Positions 16,355 to 24,234 of a DNA stretch of 64,000 nucleotides are shown piece by piece. The notes under the pieces are model-generated. The model did no database searches. It was not told the DNA's origin and saw nothing but the letters and a program-made list of their open reading frames with translations. A program made the translations under genes and the position numbers. The stretch's first letter is position 1. Every line of letters begins with the position of its first letter. The DNA lies in contig NZ_DASYHS010000216.1 of assembly GCF_035998295.1 (NCBI RefSeq), positions 1 to 64,000 of the forward strand. The letters are read 5' to 3'. The stretch comes from DASYHS01 sp035998295. Its GTDB lineage: Bacteria > Pseudomonadota > Alphaproteobacteria > Azospirillales > Azospirillaceae.

Positions 16355-16355
16355 A

Positions 16356-16414
16356 TGCTTAAGTATCGGCCCCGAACCCACGAGGCAAGGAGAAACTTCA
16401 GCGTTTGCTTAAGT
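16356..16414. promoter_or_regulatory. Two direct TGCTTAAGT repeats, putative ArsR operator
   Basis: TGCTTAAGT occurs at 16356-16364 and again at 16406-16414, exactly 50 bases (about five helical turns) apart. Each is centred on the palindrome CTTAAG, and the first extends to the perfect 12-base palindrome ATGCTTAAGTAT. They sit just upstream of the ArsR start, with one overlapping the predicted minus-10, as expected for autorepression. Confidence 0.55.
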
Positions 16415-16427
16415 TTTTGCGGGACCC

Positions 16428-16895
16428 TCACAGCGCCCTCAGCAGGCAGGCCGCGGCAGCGAGCGCGCAGGCCGTGCGCAAGTGGTTCCACAGGGTCCAG
16501 CGCTCGAGATAGGCCGCCCATACGCGGGCCCCCTCGGCGCTCGCGGGCTGGACGGCGGCCAGCGCGTCGTTCCAGGGCACGTTGAGCGCGATCGTCACCC
16601 CGAACGTGCCGGCGACGTAGAGGACGCCGCCCGCGAGCATGAAGGCGGCCCCGGGCTCTCCCCAGCGCAGCAGCGCCCAGGCGGCCAGCGCGACCCCGGC
16701 GGCCGCGGTGCCGAGGAACGGCACCATGAACCACGGGTTGATCACGACGACGTTGATCGACTGCATCGCCGATATCCCCTCGGCCGGCGGCAGCCGGCCG
16801 AGGGCCTTCATCACGAAGGTCGAGAAGGCGAAGAAGACGCCCGCCACCAGGCCCGAGCCGAGTGCGGCCAGCGTCACGAGCAGGCTGCCAGCCAT
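16428..16895 (-). CDS. DUF1772 (anthrone oxygenase-like) membrane protein
   Basis: A 155-residue protein with four hydrophobic helices: LLVTLAALGSGLVAGVFFAFSTFVM, WFMVPFLGTAAAGVALAAWALL, FMLAGGVLYVAGTFGVTIALNVPWN and a C-terminal helix. The MQSINxxVINP-type loop and the NVPWNDAL segment are characteristic of DUF1772, a family related to the urate-oxidase membrane domain and fungal anthrone oxygenases. Its start shares one base with the stop of the preceding dehydrogenase-like gene (TGATG), so the two form an operon repressed by the divergent TetR. Confidence 0.85.
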   Translation of the reverse strand: MAGSLLVTLAALGSGLVAGVFFAFSTFVMKALGRLPPAEGISAMQSINVVVINPWFMVPFLGTAAAGVALAAWALLRWGEPGAAFMLAGGVLYVAGTFGVTIALNVPWNDALAAVQPASAEGARVWAAYLERWTLWNHLRTACALAAAACLLRAL

Positions 16896-17890
16896 CACGC
16901 CGCTCCCTCGGCGAGGATGCGCACGCCGGTCCGCTCGAACCGGGCGATGGCCGCGTCCGCGTCCAGCAGCGTTTCCGGCAGGTACAGCCCGCCCGCGGCC
17001 GGCGGCCGGCCGTCGAGGCCGAGCACGCGCTCCGCCGCCGTCGCGACGCCGAGCGCCGTCAGGTGCATCAGACCCTTCGGGTCGGACAGGATGGTCCGCC
17101 GCCGGCCGGGTTCGCCGGTTTCCAGGACGCCTTCGAGATCGATCAGCACGTCGCTCGACGGCGCGTCGCCGCCGCGGGTCCCGAGCGAGTCGCCGGCCGC
17201 GATGTCCACCCGCACGTCGGGCGCGCCGGTGATCGCGGCCAGGCTCGGCACGTCGAGCAGGCCGGTCGGGTAGGCGGGCAGCTCGCTGCCGTCGGCGAGC
17301 ACGACCGCCCGGCCGCTGGCAACGCCGTGCACCCAGGACCACGCGCCATCGCGGCGCAGCAGCGCGCGGGCGATCAGCCCCTCGGCGTCGCCGCCGGTCA
17401 TCGGGCCGACGGGGTCGCGCGGGTCGAACAGGGCCGTCACCTCGACCTTCGAGATCCGGCGGAAGCGCCGCGCCGCCCGGAGGGCGACCATCGTCGCGAC
17501 CCCGGCCATGCTGTGGCCGAGCAGCACGATCGGGCGCGACGGCGCCCCGCCCAGCGCCGCGAAGGCGGCCGGGGCGACGTCCTCGGCCTTGGTCGTGATG
17601 CCGATATGGCCGGCGCCGGCGGCGAGCGCGGCGTGCAGCAGCGCGCCGGCCGGGTCGTAGAGTGCTGCGACCACCAGGTCGGCGCCGGCGACGGCGTCCA
17701 GGCCGGTGCCGTCCGTCAGGTCGAGGCGGGCGGTGTGCGCGTTGCCGAGCTCGCGCGCCAGCGCCTCGCCGCGCTCGGGCGTCCGCGCGGCCAGGACGAT
17801 CTCGACGCCGGCGTCGGTCGCCCTGAGCTGCCGGGCGACCTGGGTGCCGGTCAGCCCGGTGCCGCCGGCGATGAGGATGCGTCGTGCCAT
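16895..17890 (-). CDS. Saccharopine-dehydrogenase-like NAD(P)-binding protein
   Basis: A 331-residue protein starting MARRILIAGGTGLTGTQVARQLR, an NAD(P)-binding Rossmann motif (GGTGLTG, residues 9-15), then VEIVLAARTPERGEALA and RLDLTDGTGLDAVAGADLVV. This matches the saccharopine dehydrogenase-like/NmrA-like group; the reaction is unknown. The start is the ATG with GGAAGGAG about 9 bases upstream; a longer GTG start would lie inside the operator palindrome. Divergent from the TetR gene and coupled to the DUF1772 gene. Confidence 0.85.
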   Translation of the reverse strand: MARRILIAGGTGLTGTQVARQLRATDAGVEIVLAARTPERGEALARELGNAHTARLDLTDGTGLDAVAGADLVVAALYDPAGALLHAALAAGAGHIGITTKAEDVAPAAFAALGGAPSRPIVLLGHSMAGVATMVALRAARRFRRISKVEVTALFDPRDPVGPMTGGDAEGLIARALLRRDGAWSWVHGVASGRAVVLADGSELPAYPTGLLDVPSLAAITGAPDVRVDIAAGDSLGTRGGDAPSSDVLIDLEGVLETGEPGRRRTILSDPKGLMHLTALGVATAAERVLGLDGRPPAAGGLYLPETLLDADAAIARFERTGVRILAEGAA

Positions 17891-17912
17891 GTCGTGGTCT
17901 CCTTCCGTATTG

Positions 17913-17954
17913 CTTGACACGTGTCAAGTGAGCTAGAACTTTACACGTGTCAAG
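17913..17954. promoter_or_regulatory. Double palindromic operator between TetR and its target operon
   Basis: CTTGACACGTGTCAAG at 17913-17928 is a perfect 16-base palindrome. A second copy, CTTTACACGTGTCAAG at 17939-17954, differs at one position. Centres are 26 bases apart. Both lie in the short divergent gap, with TTGACA-like hexamers embedded, which is the classic layout for a TetR repressor acting on both promoters. Confidence 0.8.
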
Positions 17955-17967
17955 TGGGAGATCGCAC

Positions 17968-18567
17968 ATGGCCGGCAAGACCCGGAACGAACCGCCGGAT
18001 ACGCGGGAGCGGATCGTGGAAGCGACGTGGAAGCTGATGGAGGAGAGCCGGGACCTCCAGGTCCGCATCGCCGACATCGCGCAGGCGGCCGGCGTGTCGC
18101 GGCAGGCCGTGTACCTGCATTTCGGCAACCGCGCGAACCTGCTGCTCGCCGCGGTCCAGCACCGCGACCGCACCAGCCCGACCGGCGCGATCGCCCGCGC
18201 GGCTTTGAAGGACCCCGTTCCCGGCGCGCTCGGCACCTATGTCGAGGCGTGGTTCGCGCATATCCCGCGCATCCAGCCGGTCGCGCAGATGCTGTCGGCG
18301 GCGTCGCTGACCGATCCCGAGGCGCGGGTCGCGTGGGAGGACCGGATGGCGCTGCTGCGCCGGCTGACGACGGCGCTCGCCGGGCGGCTGGCGGCCGCGG
18401 GGCTGCTGGCGCCGGGCTGGACCGCCGAGCGGGCGGCGGACTGGATCTGGCACCGCACCCATCTCGACGGCTGGTGCCACCTCGTCGCCGACCGCGGATG
18501 GGACCCCGCCGACGCCGCGCGGCAGGTCCGCCTGTCGCTGGAGCGCGACCTGCTGCGCGTGGGCTGA
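17968..18567 (+). CDS. TetR/AcrR-family transcriptional repressor
   Basis: A 199-residue regulator. The HTH is TRERIVEATWKLMEES...VRIADIAQAAGVSRQAVYLHFGNRANLL (about residues 12-60), followed by a helical ligand domain. The start chosen is the ATG after GGGAG; an in-frame GTG 21 bases upstream sits inside the second operator copy and is less likely. Divergently transcribed from the NAD(P)-binding protein/DUF1772 operon, which is its probable target along with itself. Confidence 0.9.
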   Translation: MAGKTRNEPPDTRERIVEATWKLMEESRDLQVRIADIAQAAGVSRQAVYLHFGNRANLLLAAVQHRDRTSPTGAIARAALKDPVPGALGTYVEAWFAHIPRIQPVAQMLSAASLTDPEARVAWEDRMALLRRLTTALAGRLAAAGLLAPGWTAERAADWIWHRTHLDGWCHLVADRGWDPADAARQVRLSLERDLLRVG

Positions 18568-18577
18568 ACCGGCCGGC

Positions 18578-18895
18578 TCAGCCCTCGACCAGCTTGAGGC
18601 CGGCGACCCCGGCCAGGATCAGGGCGAGGCAGCCCAGCCGGGCCGGGGAGGCGGGCTCCCCGAACGCCACGATGCCGGCGACGGCGACCCCGGCGGTGCC
18701 GATCCCGACCCAGGCCGCATAGGCGGTGCCGACCGGTAGGCTCTTCAGCGCGAGTGCCAGGAGGTAGAAGCTCGCCGCCGCCGTGGCGATCCCGACCGCG
18801 CTCGGCACCGGGCGGGCGAAGCCGTCGGCGTGCTTGAGCGCGGTCGCCCAGACGATCTCCAGCAGCCCCGCCGCGACAAGGAGGACCCAGCCCAT
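18578..18895 (-). CDS. SMR-family small multidrug/guanidinium exporter
   Basis: A 105-residue, four-helix protein of the small multidrug resistance family: MGWVLLVAAGLLEIVWATALKHADGF, in which Glu13 is the invariant membrane glutamate (EIVWATALK), and LPVGTAYAAWVGIGTAG in helix 3. WATALK and the lack of an EmrE-like N terminus resemble the SugE/Gdx guanidinium-exporter branch, but specificity is not certain. The ATG is one base after the SDR stop, so both are co-transcribed. Confidence 0.9.
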   Translation of the reverse strand: MGWVLLVAAGLLEIVWATALKHADGFARPVPSAVGIATAAASFYLLALALKSLPVGTAYAAWVGIGTAGVAVAGIVAFGEPASPARLGCLALILAGVAGLKLVEG

Positions 18896-18896
18896 C

Positions 18897-19637
18897 TCAG
18901 GCACAGAACCCGCCGTCGACCGCGACCGCGGCGCCGGTCACGGTCCGCCCGCCTTCGCCGGCGAGATGGGCGACCATCGCCGCGACGTCGTCCGGCTCGC
19001 CATAGCGCCCCAGGGCCGAGAAAGCGCGCTCGCCGTCGGCCGCCTCGCCGTCGGCGGGGTTCATGTCGGTGTCGGTCGAGCCGGGATCGACGAGGTTGAC
19101 GGTGATGCCGCGCGGGCCGAGGTCGCGCGCGAGGCCCTTGGTCAGCCCGACCAGCGCCGCCTTGCTGGCGGCGTACAGCGCCACTCCCGGATAGGGCACG
19201 CGGTGGGCGAGGCACGAGCCGATCGAGACGATGCGCCCGCCCTGGCCCATATGCGCCAGCGCCGCCTGCGCCGCGACGAAGGCCGAGCGGACGTGGATCG
19301 CCAGCGTCCGGTCGATCTCCTCGACGGTAACCTCCTCAGGCGGGCCGTAGGGGAAGATCCCGGCATTGTTGACCAGGACGTCGAGCCGGCCGAACGCGCG
19401 CACCGCCTGCCCGACCGCCCCGGCGACCGCGTCGGCGTCCGCGCTGTCGGCCCGGATCGCCAGGCAGCGCCGGCCGAGCGCCTCCACCTCCGCCGTCACG
19501 GCCGCGGCAGCGTCGGCCCGGCTCGCATAGGTGAAGGCTACGTCCGCGCCGTCCCGGGCCAGCCGCTTCACGATCGCGGCGCCGATCCCCCGGCTGCCGC
19601 CGGTCACGAGCGCCGCCTTGCCCTCCAAGGTCCCCAT
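18897..19637 (-). CDS. SDR-family oxidoreductase (3-oxoacyl-ACP reductase-like)
   Basis: A 246-residue classical SDR: cofactor loop TGGSRGIG (residues 12-19), NNAG in VLVNNAGIFPYG, catalytic Ser in SIGSCLA and YAASK as the YxxxK pair. It ends VTGAAVAVDGGF like FabG-type enzymes. Substrate is unknown. It is divergent from a TetR gene and followed at once by the SMR exporter; this pairing of reductase and exporter under TetR control suggests response to a toxic carbonyl or drug. Confidence 0.9.
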   Translation of the reverse strand: MGTLEGKAALVTGGSRGIGAAIVKRLARDGADVAFTYASRADAAAAVTAEVEALGRRCLAIRADSADADAVAGAVGQAVRAFGRLDVLVNNAGIFPYGPPEEVTVEEIDRTLAIHVRSAFVAAQAALAHMGQGGRIVSIGSCLAHRVPYPGVALYAASKAALVGLTKGLARDLGPRGITVNLVDPGSTDTDMNPADGEAADGERAFSALGRYGEPDDVAAMVAHLAGEGGRTVTGAAVAVDGGFCA

Positions 19638-19653
19638 CTTTCAGCTCCAATTA

Positions 19654-19726
19654 TGTACCTGTCGGTACTGAATCGGTAGGGGACTTGCCAGCGGCGGTCA
19701 AGCGATTTATTTACTGCTAGGTACAG
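19654..19726. promoter_or_regulatory. Putative TetR operator sites between SDR and TetR genes
   Basis: TGTACCT at 19654-19660 lies in the inverted repeat GTACC-TGTC-GGTAC (19655-19668); the reverse copy AGGTACA is at 19719-19725, just upstream of the TetR start. The two sites flank the divergent promoters of the SDR/SMR operon and of the regulator. Confidence 0.45.
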
Positions 19727-19740
19727 AAAGGAAGGCGGCG

Positions 19741-20352
19741 ATGGCGGAGAGGGGGCGCCCGCGGGCGTTCGACCGCGCGCAGGCGCTGCGCCGGGCGATG
19801 ACGGTGTTCTGGTCGCGCGGCTACGAGGGAACCTCGATCGGCGACCTGACCGAGGTGATGGGCATCAACAAGCCCAGCCTCTACGCCGCCTTCGGCTGCA
19901 AGGAAGAACTGTTCCTGGAGGCGATCGCCCTCTACGACGCGGTCGAGGGCAACGCGGGCGAGCGCGCGCTGCGCGACGGGCCGACCGCGCGCGCCGCGGT
20001 AGAGGCGATGCTGCGGGAGAACGCCCAGGCCTATTCGGCGTCCGACAAGCCGCCGGGCTGCATGGTCGTTCTGTCGGCGATCCTCGGCACGCCGGAGAAC
20101 CGGGCCGTGCGCGAGCGCCTGGCGGAGAACCGCAGGGCCGGGCAGGAGGCGCTGCGCCGGCGGCTCGACCGGGGGATCGCGGAGGGCGACGTCCCGCCGG
20201 GCACCGACACGGCGCGCCTCGCCGCCTTCTACACGACCGTGCTCGAGGGGCTGTCGATCCAGGCGCGCGACGGCGCCTCCGGCGAGGCGCTGCAGGCGAT
20301 CGTCGACTGCGCCCTGCAGGCTTGGGACGTGCTGGTGGCGCCGGCGCCCTGA
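19741..20352 (+). CDS. TetR/AcrR-family transcriptional regulator
   Basis: A 203-residue regulator. The N-terminal GRPRAFDRAQALRRAMTVFWSRGYEGTSIGDLTEVMGINKPSLYAAFGCKEEL contains the HTH at about residues 30-55 and is typical of the AcrR-like group with TetR_C_16-like domains; the CMVVLSAIL segment with Cys near residue 113 is common in this group. AGGAAGG precedes the ATG. Divergent from and likely repressing the SDR/SMR operon. Confidence 0.9.
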   Translation: MAERGRPRAFDRAQALRRAMTVFWSRGYEGTSIGDLTEVMGINKPSLYAAFGCKEELFLEAIALYDAVEGNAGERALRDGPTARAAVEAMLRENAQAYSASDKPPGCMVVLSAILGTPENRAVRERLAENRRAGQEALRRRLDRGIAEGDVPPGTDTARLAAFYTTVLEGLSIQARDGASGEALQAIVDCALQAWDVLVAPAP

Positions 20353-20358
20353 GGCGCC

Positions 20359-21303
20359 TCAGCCGGCCGGCCGGCGCGCCCGCGAGGCGACGGCCACGCC
20401 CGCGAGGACGACGAGGCCGCCCGCGATCTCGCGCAGTCCGACCGCCTCGCCCAGCAGGCCGAAGCCCAGCAGGATCGTCCAGATCGGAACGAGGTAGCCG
20501 TTCATCGAACCCACGGTCGGGCCGGCGAGGCGCAGAACGTTCATGTACAGGACGATCGGCAGCGCCGTCGCGAACAGGCCGAGGGCCGCCAGCGCCGCCG
20601 CGTGCTGCGGCACGGCCGCGAAGGCGGCGGGACCGCCGAGCGCCAGCACCAGGACCAGGGTCGGCACGCCGGAGAAGACCTGCTGGCCGAAGGCGAGGCG
20701 CAGAGGCCGCGGGTCGGGAATGCTGCGCACATAGACATTGCCGATCGCGTAGCTGACCGCGGTCGCGACCATGGCCAGCGTGCCGGGAAGGCTGCCGGCA
20801 CCGCCGAAGGCGGCAGGCCCGACGAGGACCGCCATGCCGGCGAACCCGATCAGCACGCCCGCCGCACGCCTGCCGTCCAGGCGCTCGTCCGCGAACAGCG
20901 CGTGGGCCAGCACCGCCACCATCAGGGGGGCCGAAGCCTGGATCAGCGAGGTGAGGCCGGCCGTGATCTCGGTCAGGGCATAGGCCGTCAGCGTATTGGG
21001 GACGATGCCCTGGGCGACGCCGAGGACGATCCAGTCGCGCCACTCGCGCCCGCGCGGCCATGCGATCCCGCCGCGCGCCAGCACCCACAGCGCTAGCAGG
21101 CCGCCCCCCATGGCGCCGCGTGCCGCGGTCAGCGCCAGCGGCGACAGGTCGGTCCCGATCACCTTCATCAGCAGGAAGGAACTCGCCCACAGGAACGAGC
21201 AGGCGAGCATCTGGGCGAGCAGGCCCCCGGGTCCGGCCGACGCCGCGGCCAGGGGAGCGGCGCCGGCGGCGATCTCCGGGCCGGCGAACCGTTTCTGCGT
21301 CAT
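20359..21303 (-). CDS. EamA/RhaT-family (DMT) transporter
   Basis: A 314-residue inner-membrane protein with ten predicted helices and two EamA repeats (about residues 35-160 and 175-305). Motifs include CSFLWASSFLLMKVIG in helix 1 and PLMVAVLAHALFADERLDGRRAAGVLIGFAGMAVLV at the end of the first repeat. I chose the ATG giving MTQKRFAG because AGAGAG lies upstream; ATG and TTG codons 9-10 codons earlier are possible. Convergent with the TetR gene; substrate unknown. Confidence 0.87.
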   Translation of the reverse strand: MTQKRFAGPEIAAGAAPLAAASAGPGGLLAQMLACSFLWASSFLLMKVIGTDLSPLALTAARGAMGGGLLALWVLARGGIAWPRGREWRDWIVLGVAQGIVPNTLTAYALTEITAGLTSLIQASAPLMVAVLAHALFADERLDGRRAAGVLIGFAGMAVLVGPAAFGGAGSLPGTLAMVATAVSYAIGNVYVRSIPDPRPLRLAFGQQVFSGVPTLVLVLALGGPAAFAAVPQHAAALAALGLFATALPIVLYMNVLRLAGPTVGSMNGYLVPIWTILLGFGLLGEAVGLREIAGGLVVLAGVAVASRARRPAG

Positions 21304-21495
21304 CTCGAACTCTCTATCGGGGCTTCGCATCAAGGTGTCAGGAAGATTGGCCCCGGGTAAGTGCCTGAAATCGAAATAGTGATGGTTCCACTTTCGCCTG
21401 TGGTGACCGGCTTTGCGCCGGGTGTCCGGCCGCTGGCTGGGCGGGTCGACGTTCTTCCCGGACCTCGTTCCCGATCCGCGCCCGAGCCGGGCCGA

Positions 21496-22263
21496 TCACC
21501 CCCGTGACCACACCGCCAGCTCGTAGCCGTCGGGGTCGGCGAAGTGGAAGCGGCGCCCGCCGGGGAAGCCGAAGATCGGTCGCACGATCCGCCCGCCTGC
21601 CGCCTGGACGCGGGCGAGCGCGTCCTCGAGATCGTCGGCATAGAGGATGACCAGCGGCCCGCCCGGCGCCGGCATGCCCTCGGTCGTGAAGCCGCCCTTC
21701 AGCCGGCCGTCCGCGAACTCGACATAGGTCGGGCCGTAGTCGGTGAAGGTCCAGCCGAAGGCGGCGCCGTAGAACGCCTTCGAGCGCGCGAGGTCCGCCA
21801 CCGCCAGCTCGACGTAGTCGATGCGGCTGTCCCGGTACGAGGCGGGCGCCGTCGACGCCCCGCCCGGCGCCTCCAGCAGCGCCTTCAGCGCGCCGAGGTC
21901 CTGGACCACCCAGTCCGCATCGCGCGCGAAGACCGCGTCGCTCATCCCGGGCTGACGGAACAGCGTCAGCGCCACCTCGGCGCCGGTGCCGTTTGCGACG
22001 ACGCGCAGCGGCACTCGGACTTCGGTGCCGGCCGGCGTGGTCACGACGTGATCGAGCACGCCGAAGCCGTTCGGCTCGCTGAAGCGGATCGTGATCGGCC
22101 CCTCGGGTCCCTCGGCGGCCCAGGCGTCGCCCTCCCGGCGAAGCCCGGCGCCCAGGCCCGAGGCCCACAGCGCGAAGGTCTCCGGCCGGCTCGCGAAGGC
22201 GTAGACCGCGTCCCGGTCGCGATCGATGCGGACGGTGATGGTCCGCGATTCCAGCGTCGTCAT
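21496..22263 (-). CDS. SRPBCC-VOC two-domain fusion protein
   Basis: A 255-residue fusion. Residues 1-130 are an SRPBCC/START-like domain (RIDRDRDAVYAFASRPETFALWASGL, then RVVANGTGAEVALTLFRQPG). Residues 145-255 are a vicinal-oxygen-chelate domain (IDYVELAVADLARSKAFYGAAFGWTFTDYG, ending FHFADPDGYELAVWSRG). Glyoxalase-type metal ligands His or Glu in strand 1 are partly changed (Glu in YVELAV), so catalysis is uncertain and ligand binding is possible. It starts in a 4-base overlap with the AraC regulator gene. Confidence 0.88.
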   Translation of the reverse strand: MTTLESRTITVRIDRDRDAVYAFASRPETFALWASGLGAGLRREGDAWAAEGPEGPITIRFSEPNGFGVLDHVVTTPAGTEVRVPLRVVANGTGAEVALTLFRQPGMSDAVFARDADWVVQDLGALKALLEAPGGASTAPASYRDSRIDYVELAVADLARSKAFYGAAFGWTFTDYGPTYVEFADGRLKGGFTTEGMPAPGGPLVILYADDLEDALARVQAAGGRIVRPIFGFPGGRRFHFADPDGYELAVWSRG

Positions 22264-23141
22264 GGTTCCTCCTTCTGGTCGGGCTTCTGGTCGGGCCGCA
22301 TGCTGGGCCGATCCGGTGCCGGCGTCTTGAACGGAACGGCCACGTCCTCCTCGCCGGCGAGGGCGGCCGCGACCTCACTTGGCGTCGCGGTGGCGAAGCG
22401 CCGGCACTCGCGGGCGAGATGGGCCTGGTCGGCATAGCCGGCATCGGCGGCGAGTGCCGCGAGCGTGCCCGTGCCGGCGCGGGCGAGCCGCAGGAAGCGC
22501 TGGAATCTCAGGATGCCGTCCAGCGTCTTCGGCCCGAAGCCGAAGGCCTCGTGGAAGCGCCGGCGCAACGTGCGCTCGGCGGTGCCGAGCTCCCCGGCCA
22601 GCCAGCGGACGGTCTGGCCGCCCGTCGGGGCGCCGGTCCGCAGCAGGCCGAACGCCGCCCTCATCCGCGGGTCGGCCGGCCCGGTCGCCGCCGCCCGCGG
22701 GGCGAGTGCCGTCTCGATCGCCTCGACGAGCGCCGGCAGGCCGCGCGTCTCGCCGGCGGCCTCGGCGATGCGTCGCGCCTGCGCGCCCCAGAACGCCTCC
22801 AGCGGCACCCGCCGGTCGACGAGCTCGCAGGCCGGCACGCCGAGCCAGGAGGCGGCCGCCCCCGCACGGAAGCGCAGGCCTACCACCGTCGAGCCCGGGC
22901 GAGGCATCTCGCGCTGCGGGCCGCGGTCGGGGCCCGCGATCCGCAGCGTGCCTTCGAACCACTGAAGATCGACGCAGCCGTCCGGCACGACGAGGATGGG
23001 CCTGCCGGCCGGGGCGGCCGGCAGGCGATGGACCCACACGCGGGCGAAGTGGCCGCGAAGGCACGGGACCGCCGCCCGCTCGCGATAGCGGCCGAGTGTC
23101 TGCGCGAGTGCGGCGCGGTTCTCGTCGGACGTCACGGGCAC
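22260..23141 (-). CDS. AraC-family regulator with DUF6597-like sensor domain
   Basis: A 293-residue regulator. The N-terminal sensor has the pattern WVHRLPAAPAGRPILVVPDGCVDLQWF...VVGLRFRAGAAASWLGVPACELVDRRVPL (residues about 35-125) seen in DUF6597-type AraC proteins. The C-terminal HTH reads VRWLAGELGTAERTLRRRFHEAFGFGPKTLDGILRFQRFL and ADAGYADQAHLARECRRF. The last 25 residues are proline- and lysine-rich. Coupled to the SRPBCC-VOC gene, which may share its ligand. Confidence 0.88.
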   Translation of the reverse strand: MPVTSDENRAALAQTLGRYRERAAVPCLRGHFARVWVHRLPAAPAGRPILVVPDGCVDLQWFEGTLRIAGPDRGPQREMPRPGSTVVGLRFRAGAAASWLGVPACELVDRRVPLEAFWGAQARRIAEAAGETRGLPALVEAIETALAPRAAATGPADPRMRAAFGLLRTGAPTGGQTVRWLAGELGTAERTLRRRFHEAFGFGPKTLDGILRFQRFLRLARAGTGTLAALAADAGYADQAHLARECRRFATATPSEVAAALAGEEDVAVPFKTPAPDRPSMRPDQKPDQKEEP

Positions 23142-23251
23142 GGGGCCTCGCAGGGGGTTACCGCCAAAGGGCGCGCCGACGGCCCGGTTCCGGGGCGCCG
23201 CTCGGCCATGGTAGCATCCCGCGTATCGGAAAGAGCGAGGGAGAGGCGACG

Positions 23252-24106
23252 ATGCTGAGCGTTCTCATTCCCGTCGAAGACTGCGAGATGCTGCCCGCCG
23301 TGCTCGGCACGGGGATGCGGTTCGCGCGGCGCTACGGCGCCTATGTCGAAGGCGCCTGGCTGCGCCCGGACCCGACGGCGGCGGCCTTCCAGACCGACAT
23401 GGGGGCGGCCCCGGTGGTGCTCCCCGACCTGGAGCGCGAGACGTGGGAGGCGGTCGCGAAGACCCGCGACGCATTCCGCGAGGCGCTTGCGGCCCATGGT
23501 CTCGGCGGCCCCGGTCCCGGCCCCGAGCTTGGCCGGCCTGGCATGCCGGCGTCCAATTTCCGGTCCGATGCGGCGGCCGGCGACGCCGACCTCGCCCGCT
23601 ACGCCCGGCTGTTCGACGTCGCCGTGCTCGGCCAGCCCGACCCGCGGGCGGCGGCGCCGCGGCGCTCCACCTTCGAGACCGTCCTGTTCGAGAGCGGGCG
23701 GCCGGTCCTGCTGGCGCCGCCGGTCGCGCCCGAGACGATCGGCGATACGGTCGTCGTCGCCTGGAACGGCAGTACCGAGACGGCGCGTACCCTCGCCTTC
23801 GCCCGGCCGCTGCTGCAGGACGCCCGGCGCATCGTCATCCTGTCGGTCGAGGGCGGAATGGTCGACGGGCCCGAGGGCACGGACGTGGTCCGCGCGCTGC
23901 GCCGCGTCGGGCTGAACGCGGAGGCCCGCCACGTCGCCGGGGACGGCGACACCGGGCGGTCGATCCTGCGCGAATGCCGCACGCTCGGCGCCGACCTGCT
24001 GATCAAGGGCGCCTACACCCAGAGCCGGCTGCGCCAGATGATCTTCGGCGGCGCCACCAGCCTGATCATCCAGATGGCGCATCTGCCGGTGCTGATGGCC
24101 CATTGA
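23252..24106 (+). CDS. Universal stress protein, tandem UspA domains
   Basis: A 284-residue cytoplasmic protein with two Usp-like halves. The second half (about 140-284) is well conserved: TVVVAWNGSTETARTLAFARPLL and the C-terminal GADLLIKGAYTQSRLRQMIFGGATSLIIQ, which resembles the G-2x-G-9x-G(S/T) ATP-binding signature though altered. The first half (about 1-135) is degenerate. GAGGGAGAGG precedes the ATG. It stands alone and is followed by tandem hairpin repeats. Confidence 0.87.
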   Translation: MLSVLIPVEDCEMLPAVLGTGMRFARRYGAYVEGAWLRPDPTAAAFQTDMGAAPVVLPDLERETWEAVAKTRDAFREALAAHGLGGPGPGPELGRPGMPASNFRSDAAAGDADLARYARLFDVAVLGQPDPRAAAPRRSTFETVLFESGRPVLLAPPVAPETIGDTVVVAWNGSTETARTLAFARPLLQDARRIVILSVEGGMVDGPEGTDVVRALRRVGLNAEARHVAGDGDTGRSILRECRTLGADLLIKGAYTQSRLRQMIFGGATSLIIQMAHLPVLMAH

Positions 24107-24188
24107 GCGCGCCCGGCGCGCGGGTCTATCGAATGAGCGCCTCCGGCGCTCGGGTCTACTGATGAGCGCCTCCGGCGCTCGGGTCACC
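24105..24188. repeat. Three tandem REP-like hairpin units
   Basis: Three units of about 29 bases begin at 24105, 24135 and 24164. Units 2 and 3 share GAGCGCCTCCGGCGCTCGGG (24 bases identical, starting from the preceding AT), each a 7-bp stem GAGCGCC/GGCGCTC with a TCC loop; unit 1 is a diverged version overlapping the stop codon. Convergent genes flank them, so they may act as a bidirectional terminator or mRNA stabiliser. Confidence 0.7.
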
Positions 24189-24234
24189 GGCCCGCCGCGA
24201 GACGCACGGCCGATCGGGACGAAGGCGTCTCCCG

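Noticed and set aside
17891..17920. GTG start for the NAD(P)-binding protein
   Set aside because: It would place the start codon inside the operator palindrome, while the ATG 30 bases downstream has a good ribosome binding site (GGAAGGAG) and family-like N terminus.
21304..21495. Gene in the 192-base gap between the EamA and SRPBCC-VOC genes
   Set aside because: No start with ribosome site or domain pattern is visible; the gap appears to hold only the promoter region of the EamA gene.
24105..24188. CRISPR-like array
   Set aside because: There are only three units with no unique spacers and no cas genes; they are hairpin repeats.
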